Counted from the first letter of the stretch, positions 22,870 through 35,233 are shown. The stretch is 64,000 nt of DNA from Castanea sativa (GCF_040712315.1 NC_134016.1:28744003-28808002); one strand, 5' to 3'. A program made the numbers and translations. The notes: generated by a model from the letters alone, not told the origin.

Positions 22870-24141
22870 TTACCTGATAAGGGCCTCGATCTGTTGCTTC
22901 AGGTCATAGTAGTCCGTCGTATCGTGGCCGTGATCACGATAAAAACGGCAGTATCTATCTCTTGGCCTCTTGTTCGGATCTCCCTTCAACTTGCCCGGGA
23001 ACGTCAAGGTTCCTTCATCTTTGATTTGCATTAACACCTGGTCAATTGGGGCTGTGAGGGGGGTGAAACTTGTAAACCTCCCCGAAGGTGATTTGGATCT
23101 CCGGTCTTCTCGTCGGTCTCTGGTTCTTGCCATTTTTCGTCCATTATCTAGTTTCGTATCTTCCTGTCTTTCCCTTTTTCTTGGTTTATAGTCGTCTCTG
23201 GCTAGCAAGGCATCCTCCGCGTTCATATACTTCGTCGCCCTATAGTACACATCGGACATAGTTTTTGGGTCTTTCTTGCATAGGGAGAACAAAAACTTAC
23301 CTTCTCGTAGCCCGTTCATGAATGCTGCCACAAGTATCTTGTCATCTGCCTCGTCTATCAAGAGGGATTCCTTGTTAAAGTGGGCTATATATGACCTTAA
23401 TGTCTCGTCTTCTCGTTGCTTAATACTCAGTTTACACGCAGTAGACCTCTTGTGTCAGTGACTTCCAATAAAGTGTGATACGAACTGTGCACCTAGTTCC
23501 TTAAAAGTGCCGATGGAATTAGGCGTCAGCCTACTGTACCAATCCCTCGCAGGCCCTTTCAAGGTGGTGAGAAAAGCCCTGCACATGATTTCGTCCGATA
23601 CACCCTGAAGATGCATTAGGGTTCTGAAGGATTCCAAGTGGTCCAACGGGTCTTTGGATCCGTTGTAATTCTCCACGTGTGGCATGCGAAACTTTGGAGG
23701 AAGAGGGCATGAATTCACGAGCGCTGTGAAAGGCGAATCCGTCCTGTGGACTAGGTCATCCAGGTTGCTGGATACTCGTCCTTTAAGGGCGTTCATCATT
23801 ACGTCCATACGTTCCCTCATCTCCTGCATCTCAGCAGCGATGTGGGTCGGCAAGGTGTCTGAGACAGATGGTCGATTGGTTTCTTGTCGCTCGGGTCTAG
23901 TTGGAGCGTTGCTGCCCTCAGGCCCTTCTGCGTTCCTTCCTTCCGGACTAGCGCCCTCCTAGTCTTCTTCTGGTGCACTTGGGAGCGCAGTCCTTTGTCG
24001 CAACTATTCTTCCAAATCATGATTTTGCTTGGTGAGGCGCTCAACTGCCGCCGCAAGGGTTTGGACCTGCCTCTCTAGAGCTGTGGCGTGTGGTTCATCG
24101 CCTTGATTGTTGTTTGTTGCCATCGATCGAGTGAGTACCAT
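22870..24141 (-). pseudogene. gag: Element 1 gag (capsid/nucleocapsid region)
   Basis: Starts MVLTRSMATNN at 24141, shortly after the primer site, in the same frame as pol, so gag and pol would form one polyprotein. The capsid-like core reads FRMPHVENYNGSKDPLDHL ... CRAFLTTLKGPARDWY, a standard plant gypsy gag block (about 23700-23500). A basic Arg/Lys-rich stretch follows, then a zinc-knuckle-like CRFYRDHGHDTTDYY near 22920-22965. In-frame stops: TAG 24004-24006, TGA 23455-23457, TAA 22870-22872. No frameshift was seen. It would package the element RNA into particles if intact. Confidence 0.88.
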
Positions 24142-24195
24142 GCAACTCTTTGTCTCAGGAATAGAGCGAGGCTGAAGTAATCGAAAGATTTTCTG

Positions 24196-24216
24196 TTTCC
24201 CACAGACGGCGCCAAC
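24196..24216 (-). other. Element 1 primer-binding site
   Basis: The minus strand reads GTTGGCGCCGTCTGTGGGAA next to the 5' LTR. The first eight bases TGGCGCCG fit the 3' end of a tRNA such as Asp. The tRNA identity is inferred, not proven. Confidence 0.75.
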
Positions 24217-24735
24217 TGATGATGCCAAAAAAATCACCAGTAAGTTGCAAGCACTCTCCAAGTCGAATCAACACCTGCAAAGAGAAAAGAAAGAGACCTA
24301 AAAGAGAGCACCGGTGTGGTGCTGGCCAAAAACCCTCCGAAAGTCAAGTTAGAATTTTCTTTTAACCCTAAAGTGCCAGAGTTGAGTTAAATGTCCGTAC
24401 CTTCATATCTAGGGTTTCTGGGGTATTTATATTGAGTGGAATCGCCTTTCTTTTAGGATACAACTTCCCTCTCAAGTTCCTTTCTATATAGGAGTCTTCT
24501 CAAACGTGTATCGCAAGAAGTCCAAGTGTGCACGCTTGCGTGGGGATAAAGCAAAAGTTGATTTAAAACATATCAAATGACATACAACTTGGAATCTTCA
24601 ATTAATTCATACATGACGGATACTCAGCCAAATTTAACCGTCATAGTCGCGTCACCTACGGTGTCGATCCGTCTTCATGCTCTCCGTCCCTTCGAGTTTT
24701 ATGGGAATACCCATCTCCTATTTTTATCCCCTTCA
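24217..24735 (-). repeat. Element 1 5' LTR
   Basis: 519 bp, same ends as 14593-15111. It adjoins the primer site at 24196-24216. Confidence 0.93.
24419..24433 (-). promoter_or_regulatory. TATA box in element 1 5' LTR
   Basis: The minus strand reads AATATAAATACCCC, a good plant TATA context inside the 5' LTR, placed to drive gag-pol. Confidence 0.55.
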
Positions 24736-24740
24736 GGGTC
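24736..24740 (+). other. Right target-site duplication of element 1
   Basis: GGGTC, matching 14588-14592. Confidence 0.9.
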
Positions 24741-25300
24741 CAACTAAATTAACAGTCATTGCATTTTATTTGGGTAAACTCTTATCGGCCTCCCACTATG
24801 TAGCATTGGTTTGTTTCTTCTTCTTTCCATCTTTCTTTTCATTTTTATTTTCAAATGTTGACACTAAATATAGAGAAAATAAAGTCTCCTTAAAGGGAAT
24901 AAAGAACATTGATGAAGAAGAGAACAAGATATTCATTTGGGATCAAACAAAATGTTGCCTGCTTTCTACATACCTCTACTTATAAGATATCATATACTTA
25001 TGTACTATAAAAGTTATGTTAGATTTGTTATGGTTGCACAAATGGACGATCTTTTCTTTCTTTCTTTTTTAATTATTTTTCTGTAATATTTTTCTACTTT
25101 TGTCATGTGGCACACTATGAATATTTTTTAAAATTTTAATATATTTACTTTTATTGAAACTTTATTTCCGAATTTTCAAGAAGTTTATAAAATTCTACTG
25201 CTAAGAGTTTCAGAAATCTAAAAGAAGTTTCATTATTTATTTTTATAGTATTTTAATAAGATATCATAACTTTTTGTTTTAATAAAACAATTGTATTATA
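24741..25300. other. Non-coding duplicated segment between the two gypsy elements
   Basis: Continues the copy-1 match (5240-5780). No gene; the short frame at 24677-24985 is chance. Confidence 0.6.
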
Positions 25301-25305
25301 TATGT
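25301..25305 (+). other. Left target-site duplication of gypsy element 2
   Basis: TATGT, repeated at 35997-36001. The unbroken site in copy 1 is 'cgtatatgtcatgcttgc' near 5780. Confidence 0.9.
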
Positions 25306-26087
25306 TGTAGGGACGCAGTTTAGTGTCTAGGCCCAAAGAACCTAATACAACGAATTTGTAGAAAGTGGGCTAGAAAACTAGGCTTTAATGAATTAAATAG
25401 TAATTACAGTGAGTCTAGATGATAAGAAAACAAGAATAAACTGGTTTTTTCCAAAGAAAATCATTCTCGGCATAGTTCAAGGAGATTAGTTCTTTTATAT
25501 ATATATATATATTGAATTTGGTTACAAGTCCAGTTCTTGTTGCTATAATGTTTTTCTTTCCAATCTTCGATCCCCTCTACAAGGGTCTTCTTTCTCTATT
25601 ATATACCCCTTTCTTCTTTATCTCCACCATCCACGTGTAAGTTAAACTGTTGGCTTTGATCCTTATCCCATCAGCACATTCCTAAAATATTTGGGAGTAG
25701 CTGTAAGGCTACTGGCCATTATTCAGGTATCACCTCCACATTAATGCGGCCAGAAGGTTAGCTGCAGAGTATTCAATACGGTGGTAGTAGCTATCTCTTA
25801 GATATTTCTTAGCTTCCCTTTGTCCTATGCTTTCCTAATGTTTATCCTTATCGGCAGAACCTTTTGAAGTATTGCCCTCGAGGGTAGACGGATCCTTCTG
25901 ACCTCTGCTTTGCTTAGCCGAGAAAGCATTCATCCTCAGACTATCTTCCCAAACCTTTGCATTCATAATTTGTTTGTGGCGTTTTGACTCTTACATCTTC
26001 CCTATTGTCTATCTGTCCTCGGACCACTAAGAGTCCTCGGACAAGGCCCACGGCCCAACATATAATCTTGGGCCTTTCATCCCTACA
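25306..26087 (-). repeat. Element 2 3' LTR
   Basis: 782 bp, TGTAGGGAC to TCCCTACA. Followed on the + strand by ATAGCCCCTTAA, the complement of the polypurine tract. Confidence 0.92.
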
Positions 26088-26099
26088 ATAGCCCCTTAA
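26088..26099 (-). other. Element 2 polypurine tract
   Basis: The minus strand reads TTAAGGGGCTAT directly before the 3' LTR. Confidence 0.65.
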
Positions 26100-26589
26100 A
26101 ATTTCCTTATTTTGCTCCTTGAAAAAGAGAGGGATTTTGATATCATAATCCCAATTCTACTCTTCTCTCACATCATTCCGATCTATGTAGGCGTCTTTTC
26201 AAATGCCTAGAAGCACGCTCCTGACGCTTTGGCATCCGGGATGCGCCTGTAATTAATTCATGCAGCTCTATATTCCCCACGTCCTACGGTATGATGGGGA
26301 TCCAATGGCTGGGGATTTTTACAGAAACTCGAGTGGGAATTTTCCCACTTCCCTTTCTCTCTCATATACATACTGTTAAGAAGCTTCATTTACTTCACTT
26401 TTTGCACTTTAAAAATTCAAGAGCTAGTCCAAAGAGCCCTTCTTCCTTCTCGTAAGTTGTTCTTAGCAGTCTTTTCTTTCTTTCCCCTCTTCGGTCCTTT
26501 CCCCCCTTTCTTTTTATTTAGGTCTCTTTCTCCCTCGGCGTACCCACTTTCATCTCGTCTCCTGAGTTTCTTTAATTTTCTTTGCACAT

Positions 26590-29165
26590 ATGGGGAGATT
26601 TGCCTACCTAGTAGACACCCTAAAGGGTCTAGAGAGTTTCAAGACTCTATATCGAATCCTACTAGGGGTTTCCGTTAGGTATTGTAAGCAGGGAGAGTGG
26701 CATACCATGAGGCAAGAGGGAGAAGTTGTACTCCCTATGATGGCCTTTATAGAAGGAGGGATGAGAATCCCCATAGGCAAAGTCATGAGGGATTACTTAA
26801 TAGCTCATAGGCTTACCCCTACCCAGTGTGCCCCTAATATGTTTAGGATTTTAGGTAGCGCAGATGCCCTTAATGAGAAAATGGGCTTAAACCTCACCCA
26901 TCACGATGTCAACTGGGTTTACAATCTTCACCTTTTAAACGAGTAGGAATATTACCTAAAAACTAGGGTTCCTGAGGTTAGGCTTATCTCATACCTCCCT
27001 GAATTCAACAGAGGCATGAACAAAAACTTTCTAATCATCTCAGAGGAGTGGCATGATGGCCTCCACTGCCCGACAAGAGATAGGATACCAGGTGGGGTTC
27101 TTAAGTTTAGGTTTATTACTCTAAAGTCACCCCAATTTCTCTTCGACATTCTCCACACCCCTTTATCTTTGTTTGTGTTTGCAATTGAATTTTTCTTCAA
27201 TTCATGCCATTTTTTTTATGGTATTTCAAATAAGCACGCTGCCATTTCCAACCTAAATCTTGTCAACCAGCCAGATCTAGACAAAATACTTAAAGCCGAG
27301 GTCTTCGTTCACAGTGATGGTCAGTTAAGAGCAGCCCACCTCATCCTCGACAACAACCCTCTTTCGTCAAGTTTCCAGGCGCCGAAATGCATGATAAAGG
27401 CGAAAGACCAGCACTTGCACCAGATAAGTGTTGCCGCCCCGGGTTTCCTCAACACCGGCCCTATTCCAGGAGGTGTACTTGAAGTAACCCTACCGCCTTA
27501 GTACACAACGGAAGAAACTACCTCTTCCCAACTTGTTATCAAAGAAGAAAAGGAGTAAAAGATAGTTGAAGTCTCGAATTCTGAAGACGACTTCGAAGTA
27601 GTCAACCTACTCTCCTCCTCAAAAAGCCCGGCTGGTGATCTCAGCCTTCTACCCCCAGCACAAGTAATTCATTCCCAAGAAGATCCCACTATCCTTGATG
27701 CTATGGTGATCTAGCGCAAGACTAGATCAAGTCTTCGGGACCTAATGGAGTCCTAGGTAGGAGACCATGTGCCAGGGAAAGCTGCTTAGAACAAAACTTC
27801 CATCTACCCAAGCTCACTGACCCGACCTCGCTAATCTTAAGAGGAAGAAGGATCAAAGAGGTAAAGAGGTGGTGGAAAGGGGAAAAGGCCACTCTTCCAA
27901 GGAGGCCGAGCCCCAAAAGGGAGTCAAATAGGCCAAAATAACGCAAACAGTGGTGGAGAAGAGAGATGACTCTCAAGTAGCTATTCCAACTTAGTCTCTT
28001 ACCTTGGTGTTGGATGGAGCTGCCTTGACCACTGATGCCTCCATTAGGGATTTCCAACATATGAGGGCTGGTTATGTGGTCGATGCCATGGAGCAAGCCT
28101 TATTACTACTTAGGGACATGGCCGACCTAAGGTCGATGAGAAAGCATGAGGTGTTCCTTAGCTTGAAGAGGGATCTCGCTCTGGTAAGTCCACCAATTGC
28201 CCCCTCTATCTTACTGTATACTTATTTTTATACTCATACTCACACTTGCTTTCTTTAACCTTCATATTTTTTATCCTTTATTATTATTATTATCATTATT
28301 ATTATTATTATTATTATTTTTTTTATTATTATATGTTGAAAAATTGTCCAAGATGTGCACAGAGTTAAGGAAATAGTCACCAACTCCTATAAATCTATGA
28401 AGGTGGAGGAGGCTAGGCGCATTGCTGCCATGGAGGCTTTCAAGTTAGCAGAGAGGAAGATACAAGAGCTTAATACTAAGCTAACTGAAGTCGAACAGGA
28501 AAAGAAAAGCACCGAGGCTGCTTTAAACTAGGCGGGGAAGCAGGTGGAGGCTTAGCGCAAGTAGCTCCGTTAGGCCGAGGATGAGCTTGCCATAGCTAAA
28601 AATCAAATAAAAGTCCTGATGAAGAAGTTGGAAAAGGCCAAGAAGGTCAAGGACCAAGTTGAGCAGGACACATATGAAGCGGGAGTGGTAGAGACTGGGG
28701 AGGCATTTAGGGCTGAGGTCTCGGAGGTATGTAGGTACTACTGCCTCCAAGTGTGGAACGAAGCCCTCAACCCCCCTCAACTAAATAGGGGTTGAGGCCT
28801 CCTCTACCATTAGGAGAGTAGAGAGTGTATACTACCCTCTTGCCATTTGTGCTTCCATCTCATCGGGGCCCAAAGCTGACACTGCCTCCAAGGAGGCAGA
28901 TACTGGCAAGGATAGCCAACCTAAGGTCCTTCCTTCCTCTGATAGTCCTTCCAAGGCAGTCGAGCAGCCTGAGGTTGTTGAAAAGGAAGCTGATACAATT
29001 AAGGAAGTGGCCCATGGTGTCACCCAGCCTCCAATTGCTAAGGAAGTGGCCTATGGTGTCACCTAACCTCATGATATGGAGCTTGTCCTCGCAACACTGC
29101 TTATGCCTATCAAGGAGTACCTCAAGGGTAAAGGCCCAGCTTCTTTAACAATAGCCCCTGACTAG
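26590..29165 (+). pseudogene. Antisense additional ORF of element 2 (broken, spliced)
   Basis: Starts MGRFAYLVDTLKGLESF at 26590, opposite to gag-pol. The block MMAFIEGGMRIPIGKVMRDY ... PNMFRILGSADALNE has the layout of Transposase_28-type proteins and matches the antisense ORF of element 3. Further homologous pieces are AEVFVHSDGQLRAAHLIL (about 27295-27350) and a coiled-coil Lys/Glu-rich segment (about 28390-28700). A donor 'ctg/gtaagtcc' near 28182 and T-rich intron to about 28350 indicate splicing. Stops at 26944 and 27499 and further breaks make it a pseudogene. Its function in the family is unknown. Confidence 0.65.
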
Positions 29166-29985
29166 CCCGTCAAGGCCTTAGCAAAAGACAAAATTGTACT
29201 TAAAATTAATTAGTCCCTAGAATAGTTTTTTTTTTTTTTTTTTGTAATTGTTGTTTTTGGCCTCCCAAATTTGTAATCAAGTTGCCTTTTTAAAGGCTTG
29301 GTTTAATGACAGTTACGAAGTTTTTATTATACATGTTTTGTACAAGTTTTTGACATATCTTGTGCTTTGCTTTACACTTAACTGGTATAAGAATAAGGGA
29401 CAATAGTGTTTGAATTGAGACATGGCTATGTACTTAACTTCAATAATCATCTGTATAGGTGAAAGCATCATTGCCCTACTTCGCATAATTAGTTACTAAA
29501 TAAGTGAAGCTTTCCAAGTTCACATTTTCCAACCAAACATGACTTTAATTTAGAGAACATACCTTTTACACTTAGTTAACATAAAACGAAATATAATTTA
29601 ATTCAGGCATCTTTATAAGTGATAATGTAGTTATCACATCCTATACAATTAACAACAAATTTGGCAAAACCGCCCAAGTTTATAATCTCAACAAAATATA
29701 CCATTAACTTCACAAACATACCTTAGGCATAACTTAAAGGGCCCTGCATATCAATGAACTTTTAACTGATCCTAGAGGTTGGTGGAGCATTCATCCATCC
29801 ATTGTTCCACACAACCTTCCCTTCAGTAGTAGATTTAAGGAATTGTAGATGATAATTGGCTTATGAACTGATTATGGACATACTTGCAAATGCTCTAAGT
29901 GACGTACAAGTGTTTCCCTTCTCTTAGATTATCATAATGAGGATCTTGATTGGACATCATAGCTAAATTGGTTACTAATTTACTT
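29166..29985. other. Non-coding spacer inside element 2
   Basis: AT-rich, between the antisense ORF and the tandem array. Poly-T at 29226-29243. No gene recognised. Confidence 0.5.
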
Positions 29986-30480
29986 AAGGCATGTGATTCA
30001 GGGAACCTGATGTGGTCGAGGTTTTGTTTAGCATTCAGTTAAATGTTTGGTAGCACTAATTTACTCAAGGTAGGTGGTCCGAAGAGCTAGGCATAACCAA
30101 AATTCTATTTAACACTTAATAAAATAATAAGAAGTATTAATTTACCCAAGGTATATGGTTCGAGAAGCCAAGCATGATCAATGTTCTGTTTAATACTTAA
30201 ATAGGTAATATGAAGTATTAATTTACCCAAGACATGTGGCCCGAGGAGCTAGACATGACCAATGTTCTGTTTAACACTCAGTTAGATAATAAGAAGTATT
30301 AATTTACCCAAAGTATGTGGTCCGAGGAGCCAAGCATGACCAAGGTTCTGTTTAATACTTAAATAGATAATATGAAGTATTAATTTACCTAAGGTATGTG
30401 GTCCGAGAAGCTAGGCATGACCAATGTTCTAGGCATGACCAATGTTCTGTTTAATACTTAAGCAGATAATTAATTCAACA
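29986..30480. repeat. 81-bp tandem array of element 2
   Basis: The marker GTGGTCCGAGGAGC recurs at 30074, 30155, 30236, 30317 and 30398, a constant 81-bp step. An older unit lies near 30013. The minus strand carries CTCCTCGGACCAC, shared with the 151-bp units of element 3, so the arrays of the two elements are related. The array is placed just beyond the end of pol. Confidence 0.85.
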
Positions 30481-30529
30481 AATAATATCACAAGGCTGAA
30501 ATGCCTTTCATTAATAATAATACATTCAT

Positions 30530-33500
30530 AGGTTATTTACATTCTAGGGGCGTGGTACAACTTTCTTATCTAGATCTTCAAGAAAATATGCTCATATACC
30601 AGCTGTCAAGGTGATATGGTATGACCTTTCCCAATTGGGCCCTAACTTCCCTTATGCTGGGCTTTTTGCAATACCCAAAACCTTTTGCAATATCAAGTCT
30701 CCAGGAGCTAATGGTCTTAACTTCACATTTGAGTCATACCTTTACTTAAGCTTTTGCTGATAATATGTCAACTAAACCATGGCATTTTCTCTTCGCTCTT
30801 CAATCAAATCCAAGCTCTTCTCTAATAACCTGTTTTTGTTGTCCGGAGTAGACAAGCTTGTTCTCAATGTTGGGAGTCCAATTTCTAGAGGAATTACAAC
30901 CTCGGCCCCATAAGTCAAAGAGAAGGGAGTCTCCCCCGTGGACCTACGAGGGGTAGTCCGATATGTCCAAAGAACATGTGGTAGCTCTTCCACCCATTTG
31001 CCCTTGGCATCGTTCAATCCCTTTTTAAGCCCATTAACAATGACTTTGTTCACTGCCTCGGCTTGTCAATTTCCTTGGGAATAAGCCGGGGTTAAGTATC
31101 TATTCCTAATACCCATTTCATAACAATATCTCCTAAAAGCCTTGTTATCAAACTGAAACTCATTGTTCGAGATGAGGGTGTGAGGAATCCCAAACCGAGT
31201 GACAATATTTTTTCACACAAATCTCTTAGCATCCATATCTTTGATGTTTGCTAGGGGCTCCGCTTCAACCCCTTTTGTAAAGCAATTAGTGCCAACCAAA
31301 AGCCATTTCTTGTTTCCTGCTGCTTTAGGGAAAGGTCCCACAATGTTCAAGCCCCATTGAGCAAAAGGCCATGGACTAGAAAGAGGATTAAGAACGCCCC
31401 CTAGGTGATGGATGTTCAGCGCAAACCTCTGGCATTGGTCACATTTCCTCACATATTCTTGTGCTCCTTTTTGCAAACCCGGCCACCAATATCCTTAAGT
31501 GAGGGCCCTATGAGACATTGATCTGCTCCCTGTATGACTTCTACAAATCCCTTCATGTAATTCTTCTAGGAGGGGCTCTATTGCCTCGGGATGGACACGT
31601 AACAAATATGGCCTAAAAAAAGAGCGCTTGTACAATTTTTGGTCCTCGGACAACTAGAAACAAGAAGCTTTTCTTCGCATTATATCAGCCTCTCCTTTCT
31701 CTTTGGGAAAAATGTCATCCTTAAGGAACATGACAATGGGATCCATCCAACTAGGTCCCACTCTAATCTGATGAATCCATGCCTCCTCTCTCTTTACCTC
31801 GGCAGGTTTGCACAAATCTTCAACTAGGATAACCTGAGATAAACTCTAGGCCGAGAAGATTGCAAGCGTGGCCAAAGAGCCTGCATGAGTATTTTTGCTT
31901 CTAAGGATTTGCTGTAAGGCGAAAGACTTGAACTCTAATTGTAAATGTCTGACCTGACTTAAATACTCTTGCATTCTCGGATCCTTAACTTCCAATTCTC
32001 CCCCTACCTGTTTAACAACCAGCTTGGAATCTAAAAATACTTCTACCGCCCTTCCTCCCATTTTCTGAACCATAATCATCCCTACCAACCAAGCTTCATA
32101 TTTCGCCTCGTTGTTTGTGGCCGAGAAGCCTAACCTTAAGGATTTCTCAATAATAATCCCTCAGGAGATACCATGACTAGCCCCACCTTGGATCATCTTT
32201 GCTTAGCAGCACCATTAACATATACCTTCCAAGGCAAAGGTTCTTGTGAGGAGACCATTCCAATTGATTTTTCATCCATGTTCTGCTTTTCTCCTTCTTC
32301 TTCTAAGGGAGCTTCAGCAAACTTGGTCATCAGATCCGCAAGTTCTTGGCCCTTAATAGAGGTGCGAGACATATACTTGATATCAAAAGCCTCTAGAATG
32401 GTACCCCACTTGCCAATCCTTCTTGTGTAATCAGCTCTTCGAAATAGAGATTGAAGAGGAAGTTGAGTCAACACCACCACTCTATGGGCTTGGAAGTTAT
32501 TAGGGAGTTTATGCGTAGCATGCATCATTGCTAATATGACATTTTCCAATGGTAGGTACCGAACCTTTGCTTCATGTAAGGATTTGCTCACATAATAGAT
32601 TGGCCTCTACACCTTGCCATCAACCCGTATTAGTACCAGGCTAACTATATAGGGAGCCACAGCAATGTAAGCAAACAGAACCTCATCCTCCTCAGGCTTG
32701 GACATGATGGGTGGCCGAGAAAGGTATTCCTTCAATTGCTAAAAGGGCACACTCCTTAGTTCATTCAAACCCTTTCCACTTATTCAACAACTAGAAGAAA
32801 GGTCTACACCTATCCGCTGACCAAGAGATAAATCGGTTCAAGGCGGTAGTTATTCTTGTTAGTCTCTAGACTTCTTAGGGTTTTGAGGAGGTTGTAGACT
32901 GTTAATCGCTTTAATCTAGTCAGGATTGACTTCAATTCCGCGATGAGTGACCATGTAACCCAAAAACTTTCTTGAACCAACCCCAAAAGAGCACTTAGAA
33001 GCGTTAAAGCAGAGCTTGTGTTTTTTCAATATTCCAAAGATATTTCCGAGGTCACTAATGTGCTTGGATTCTAATTTACTCTTCACCACCATATCATCTA
33101 TATAAATCTTAATATTTTTTCCTAGTTGTGGCTCAAATATCCTAGTCATCATCTTCTGATAGGTGGATCCAGCGTTCTTTAAACCAAAAGGCATCACTTT
33201 GTAGTGGTAATTTCCAGTAAGAGTAATAAAAGCTATTTTCTCTTGATCTACAAAGCTAAAGGTATCTGGTGGTATCCTTAGAAGGCATCTAAAAAACTCA
33301 TTCAAGGATGGCCTACGGTGGCATCCACCAACTGATCTATTCGAGTTATAGGAAAGGGGTCCTTGGGGTAAGCTTTGTTCAAATCCGTGAAATCCACACA
33401 TACTCCCCATTTACCGTTTTTCTTCCTCACTACCACCGTGTTGGCCAGCCATTCAGGATAAAACACCTCCTTAATAGCCCCAGCCTACTTAAGCTTAATC

Positions 33501-34450
33501 ACCTCCTCCTTGACAACGTTAGAATGCTCTTTAGATGAGTGCCGAGGTGGTTGCTTTTTGGGGGTGATGACTGGACTGACATTTAAATGATGGCAAATAA
33601 AATTTGGATCCACCCTAGGGGCTTCGTAAGCATTCCATACAAACACATCAATATTCTTCCTAAGAAACACTATCAGCTCCTCTTTCTCCCGAGGAGACAG
33701 CTGAGCTCTGACTTGAAAAAACCTTTCCGTATCATCACCTATAACAATTTTTTTTAACTTCTCGTACTTTGACCCTTCAATTGCCACATTCACCAAAAAC
33801 ATTGACATTTTTTATTGCTATAAGTCCTCTCTAGCAGAGGCCGAGGACTCCGTCCCAGTTTGATGCCTAATTGCAGCCACCAAGTACTGCCTAGTCGTAG
33901 ATTGGCTCCCAACCACTCCTCTACCCTATCCCCTAATGAGTACTTCACCTTGAGGTGCAGAGTGGAAGAAATGGCCCCTATGGAATGAAGCCAGGGTCTC
34001 ACCACAATGGCGGTATAAGGGAAGTAAGCATCCACAACAATAAAATCCACATCGACCACCTCTGAACCTGCTTGGATAGGTAGCCTAATCTAATCCATTG
34101 GGACAACAACCTTTCCATCAAAATCCACTAAAGGTGAATCATAACATGCCAAATCCTCAGGTTTCAACTTTAGCCCCTTGTACCACTGCCCTGATCCACC
34201 AACACCCTCTTCACATTATAGCCCCCTATTCTAACCTTATTAGAGTGATATAAAAATTGCTTTAATTTACCACCTTGGACCAGCTGCTTCAGGTGATTCC
34301 ATAAAGTTCTGTAGTCCTCTGTAGTATACCCTTGCTCCTAGTGATATTGGCAATGAAGGCTTTGGTTACGCGTTGTGAGATCCCCTCCTATCTTATTTGG
34401 CCATTGAAAATATGGTTCATTCTTAATCTTTTATAGGATTTGATGCACTG
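30530..34450 (-). pseudogene. pol: Element 2 pol remnants
   Basis: Minus-strand pieces in the order protease region (VDFIVVDAYFPYTAIVVRPW, about 34050), RT (KVMPFGLKNAGSTYQKMM; active-site YIDD near 33095), RNase H (YYVSKSLHEAKVRYL), archaeal RNase H (fragment 32088-31846), integrase zinc finger (CDQCQRFA, about 31420) and core pieces, and the C-terminal WTYRTTPRRSTGETPFSLTYG block (31053-30772). Numerous stops and frame shifts separate them. Several stops replace an expected Gln or Trp, for example at the 'VVPRP' end near 30550. No functional enzyme can be made. Confidence 0.85.
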
Positions 34451-34454
34451 GCTC

Positions 34455-35045
34455 TTGGAATATAGTGTTAACCACTTCTAGATTGCCCAACAAAATCTTG
34501 CCAAGGACGATTATTATTGTATTTGTCCGACCTGAAGTCCCTCCTATCCTCATGGCCATCAAACCACCTCATGGCCACTGGCCCCAAACTGGATTGAAAC
34601 ACCTTGCACATTAAAGTCTCATTCTTAGAGTGAACAGTCATTCTTTGGTTGAAATGACTCACGTGCTCCATAGGGTCCGTCCTTCCATTATACATGGTAA
34701 ACGTTGATTGAGTAAACCGTTGAGGAAGCCTTCCCCCCTCAATTCTCCGAGTAAAAGGTGATTTGGAGATTTGATTTAGAGCCTTACTCATGGCATCGTT
34801 GCCTAAGCCTTTATGCGATGAACTTCTCTTCCTTCACCTATCGCGACGCTCCTCGTCACATGAAAAAGACTCGCTATAAGGAGACCTTGATCTGGGCCGG
34901 TAGCTATTATCATTATCACCATCAGAAGAATGGTCTGAACTTGAAGGAGTTCCTCTACATCGCTCGCGGCGCAACTTTCTTCGTAAACGATAAATTTCTT
35001 ATTGCATGCTTCTGGTAGTTGCCTCATGAGAGACGTGGCTCCCAC
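34455..35045 (-). pseudogene. gag: Element 2 gag remnant with internal deletion
   Basis: RRIEGGRLPQRFTQSTFTMY and EHVSHFNQRM match element 3 gag (RRIERGRLPRRFTQPTFTIY). After AMRWFDG the frame jumps to a downstream basic segment (HEDRRDFRSDKYNNN), so roughly the central capsid part is missing. The upstream N-terminal piece lies at 35045-34803 in another frame. Confidence 0.8.
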
Positions 35046-35212
35046 TCTTGGATTGGTTCCTACTGGTATGTGTGGTATTCACACTAACCTCCCGGTCCCT
35101 TCTTTGCTCAAGATTGAGAAATTGATCTTGATGCTGGGACCCAACAGATTCCTCTCAGTTTGGCCCTGAGCCTGCCATCATTAAGTGTTGGCTTCACTAA
35201 AGCTTGAATAGT

Positions 35213-35233
35213 TTTCCCACAGACGGTGTCAAT
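35213..35233 (-). other. Element 2 primer-binding site (eroded)
   Basis: The minus strand reads AATTGACACCGTCTGTGGG, against ATTGGCGCCGTCTGTGGG in elements 1 and 3. Both changes are G-to-A or C-to-T type. Confidence 0.7.

Larger units (their letters stand above)
14593..24735 (-). mobile_element. Ty3/gypsy retrotransposon, Tat/Ogre type (element 1)
   Basis: 10,143-bp element on the minus strand with two 519-bp LTRs, a 5-bp duplication GGGTC, a primer site, a purine tract, one long gag-pol frame, a hairpin-rich tandem array and an antisense spliced ORF. Two RNase H domains, the second of archaeal type before integrase, plus an extra ORF beyond pol are hallmarks of the Tat/Ogre branch. The LTRs differ at 14 positions (12 transitions, 2 transversions, no indels; 97.3% identity by hand count). 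All protein regions carry stops, so this copy is dead, but its structure is complete and it could be mobilised in trans. Confidence 0.93.
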
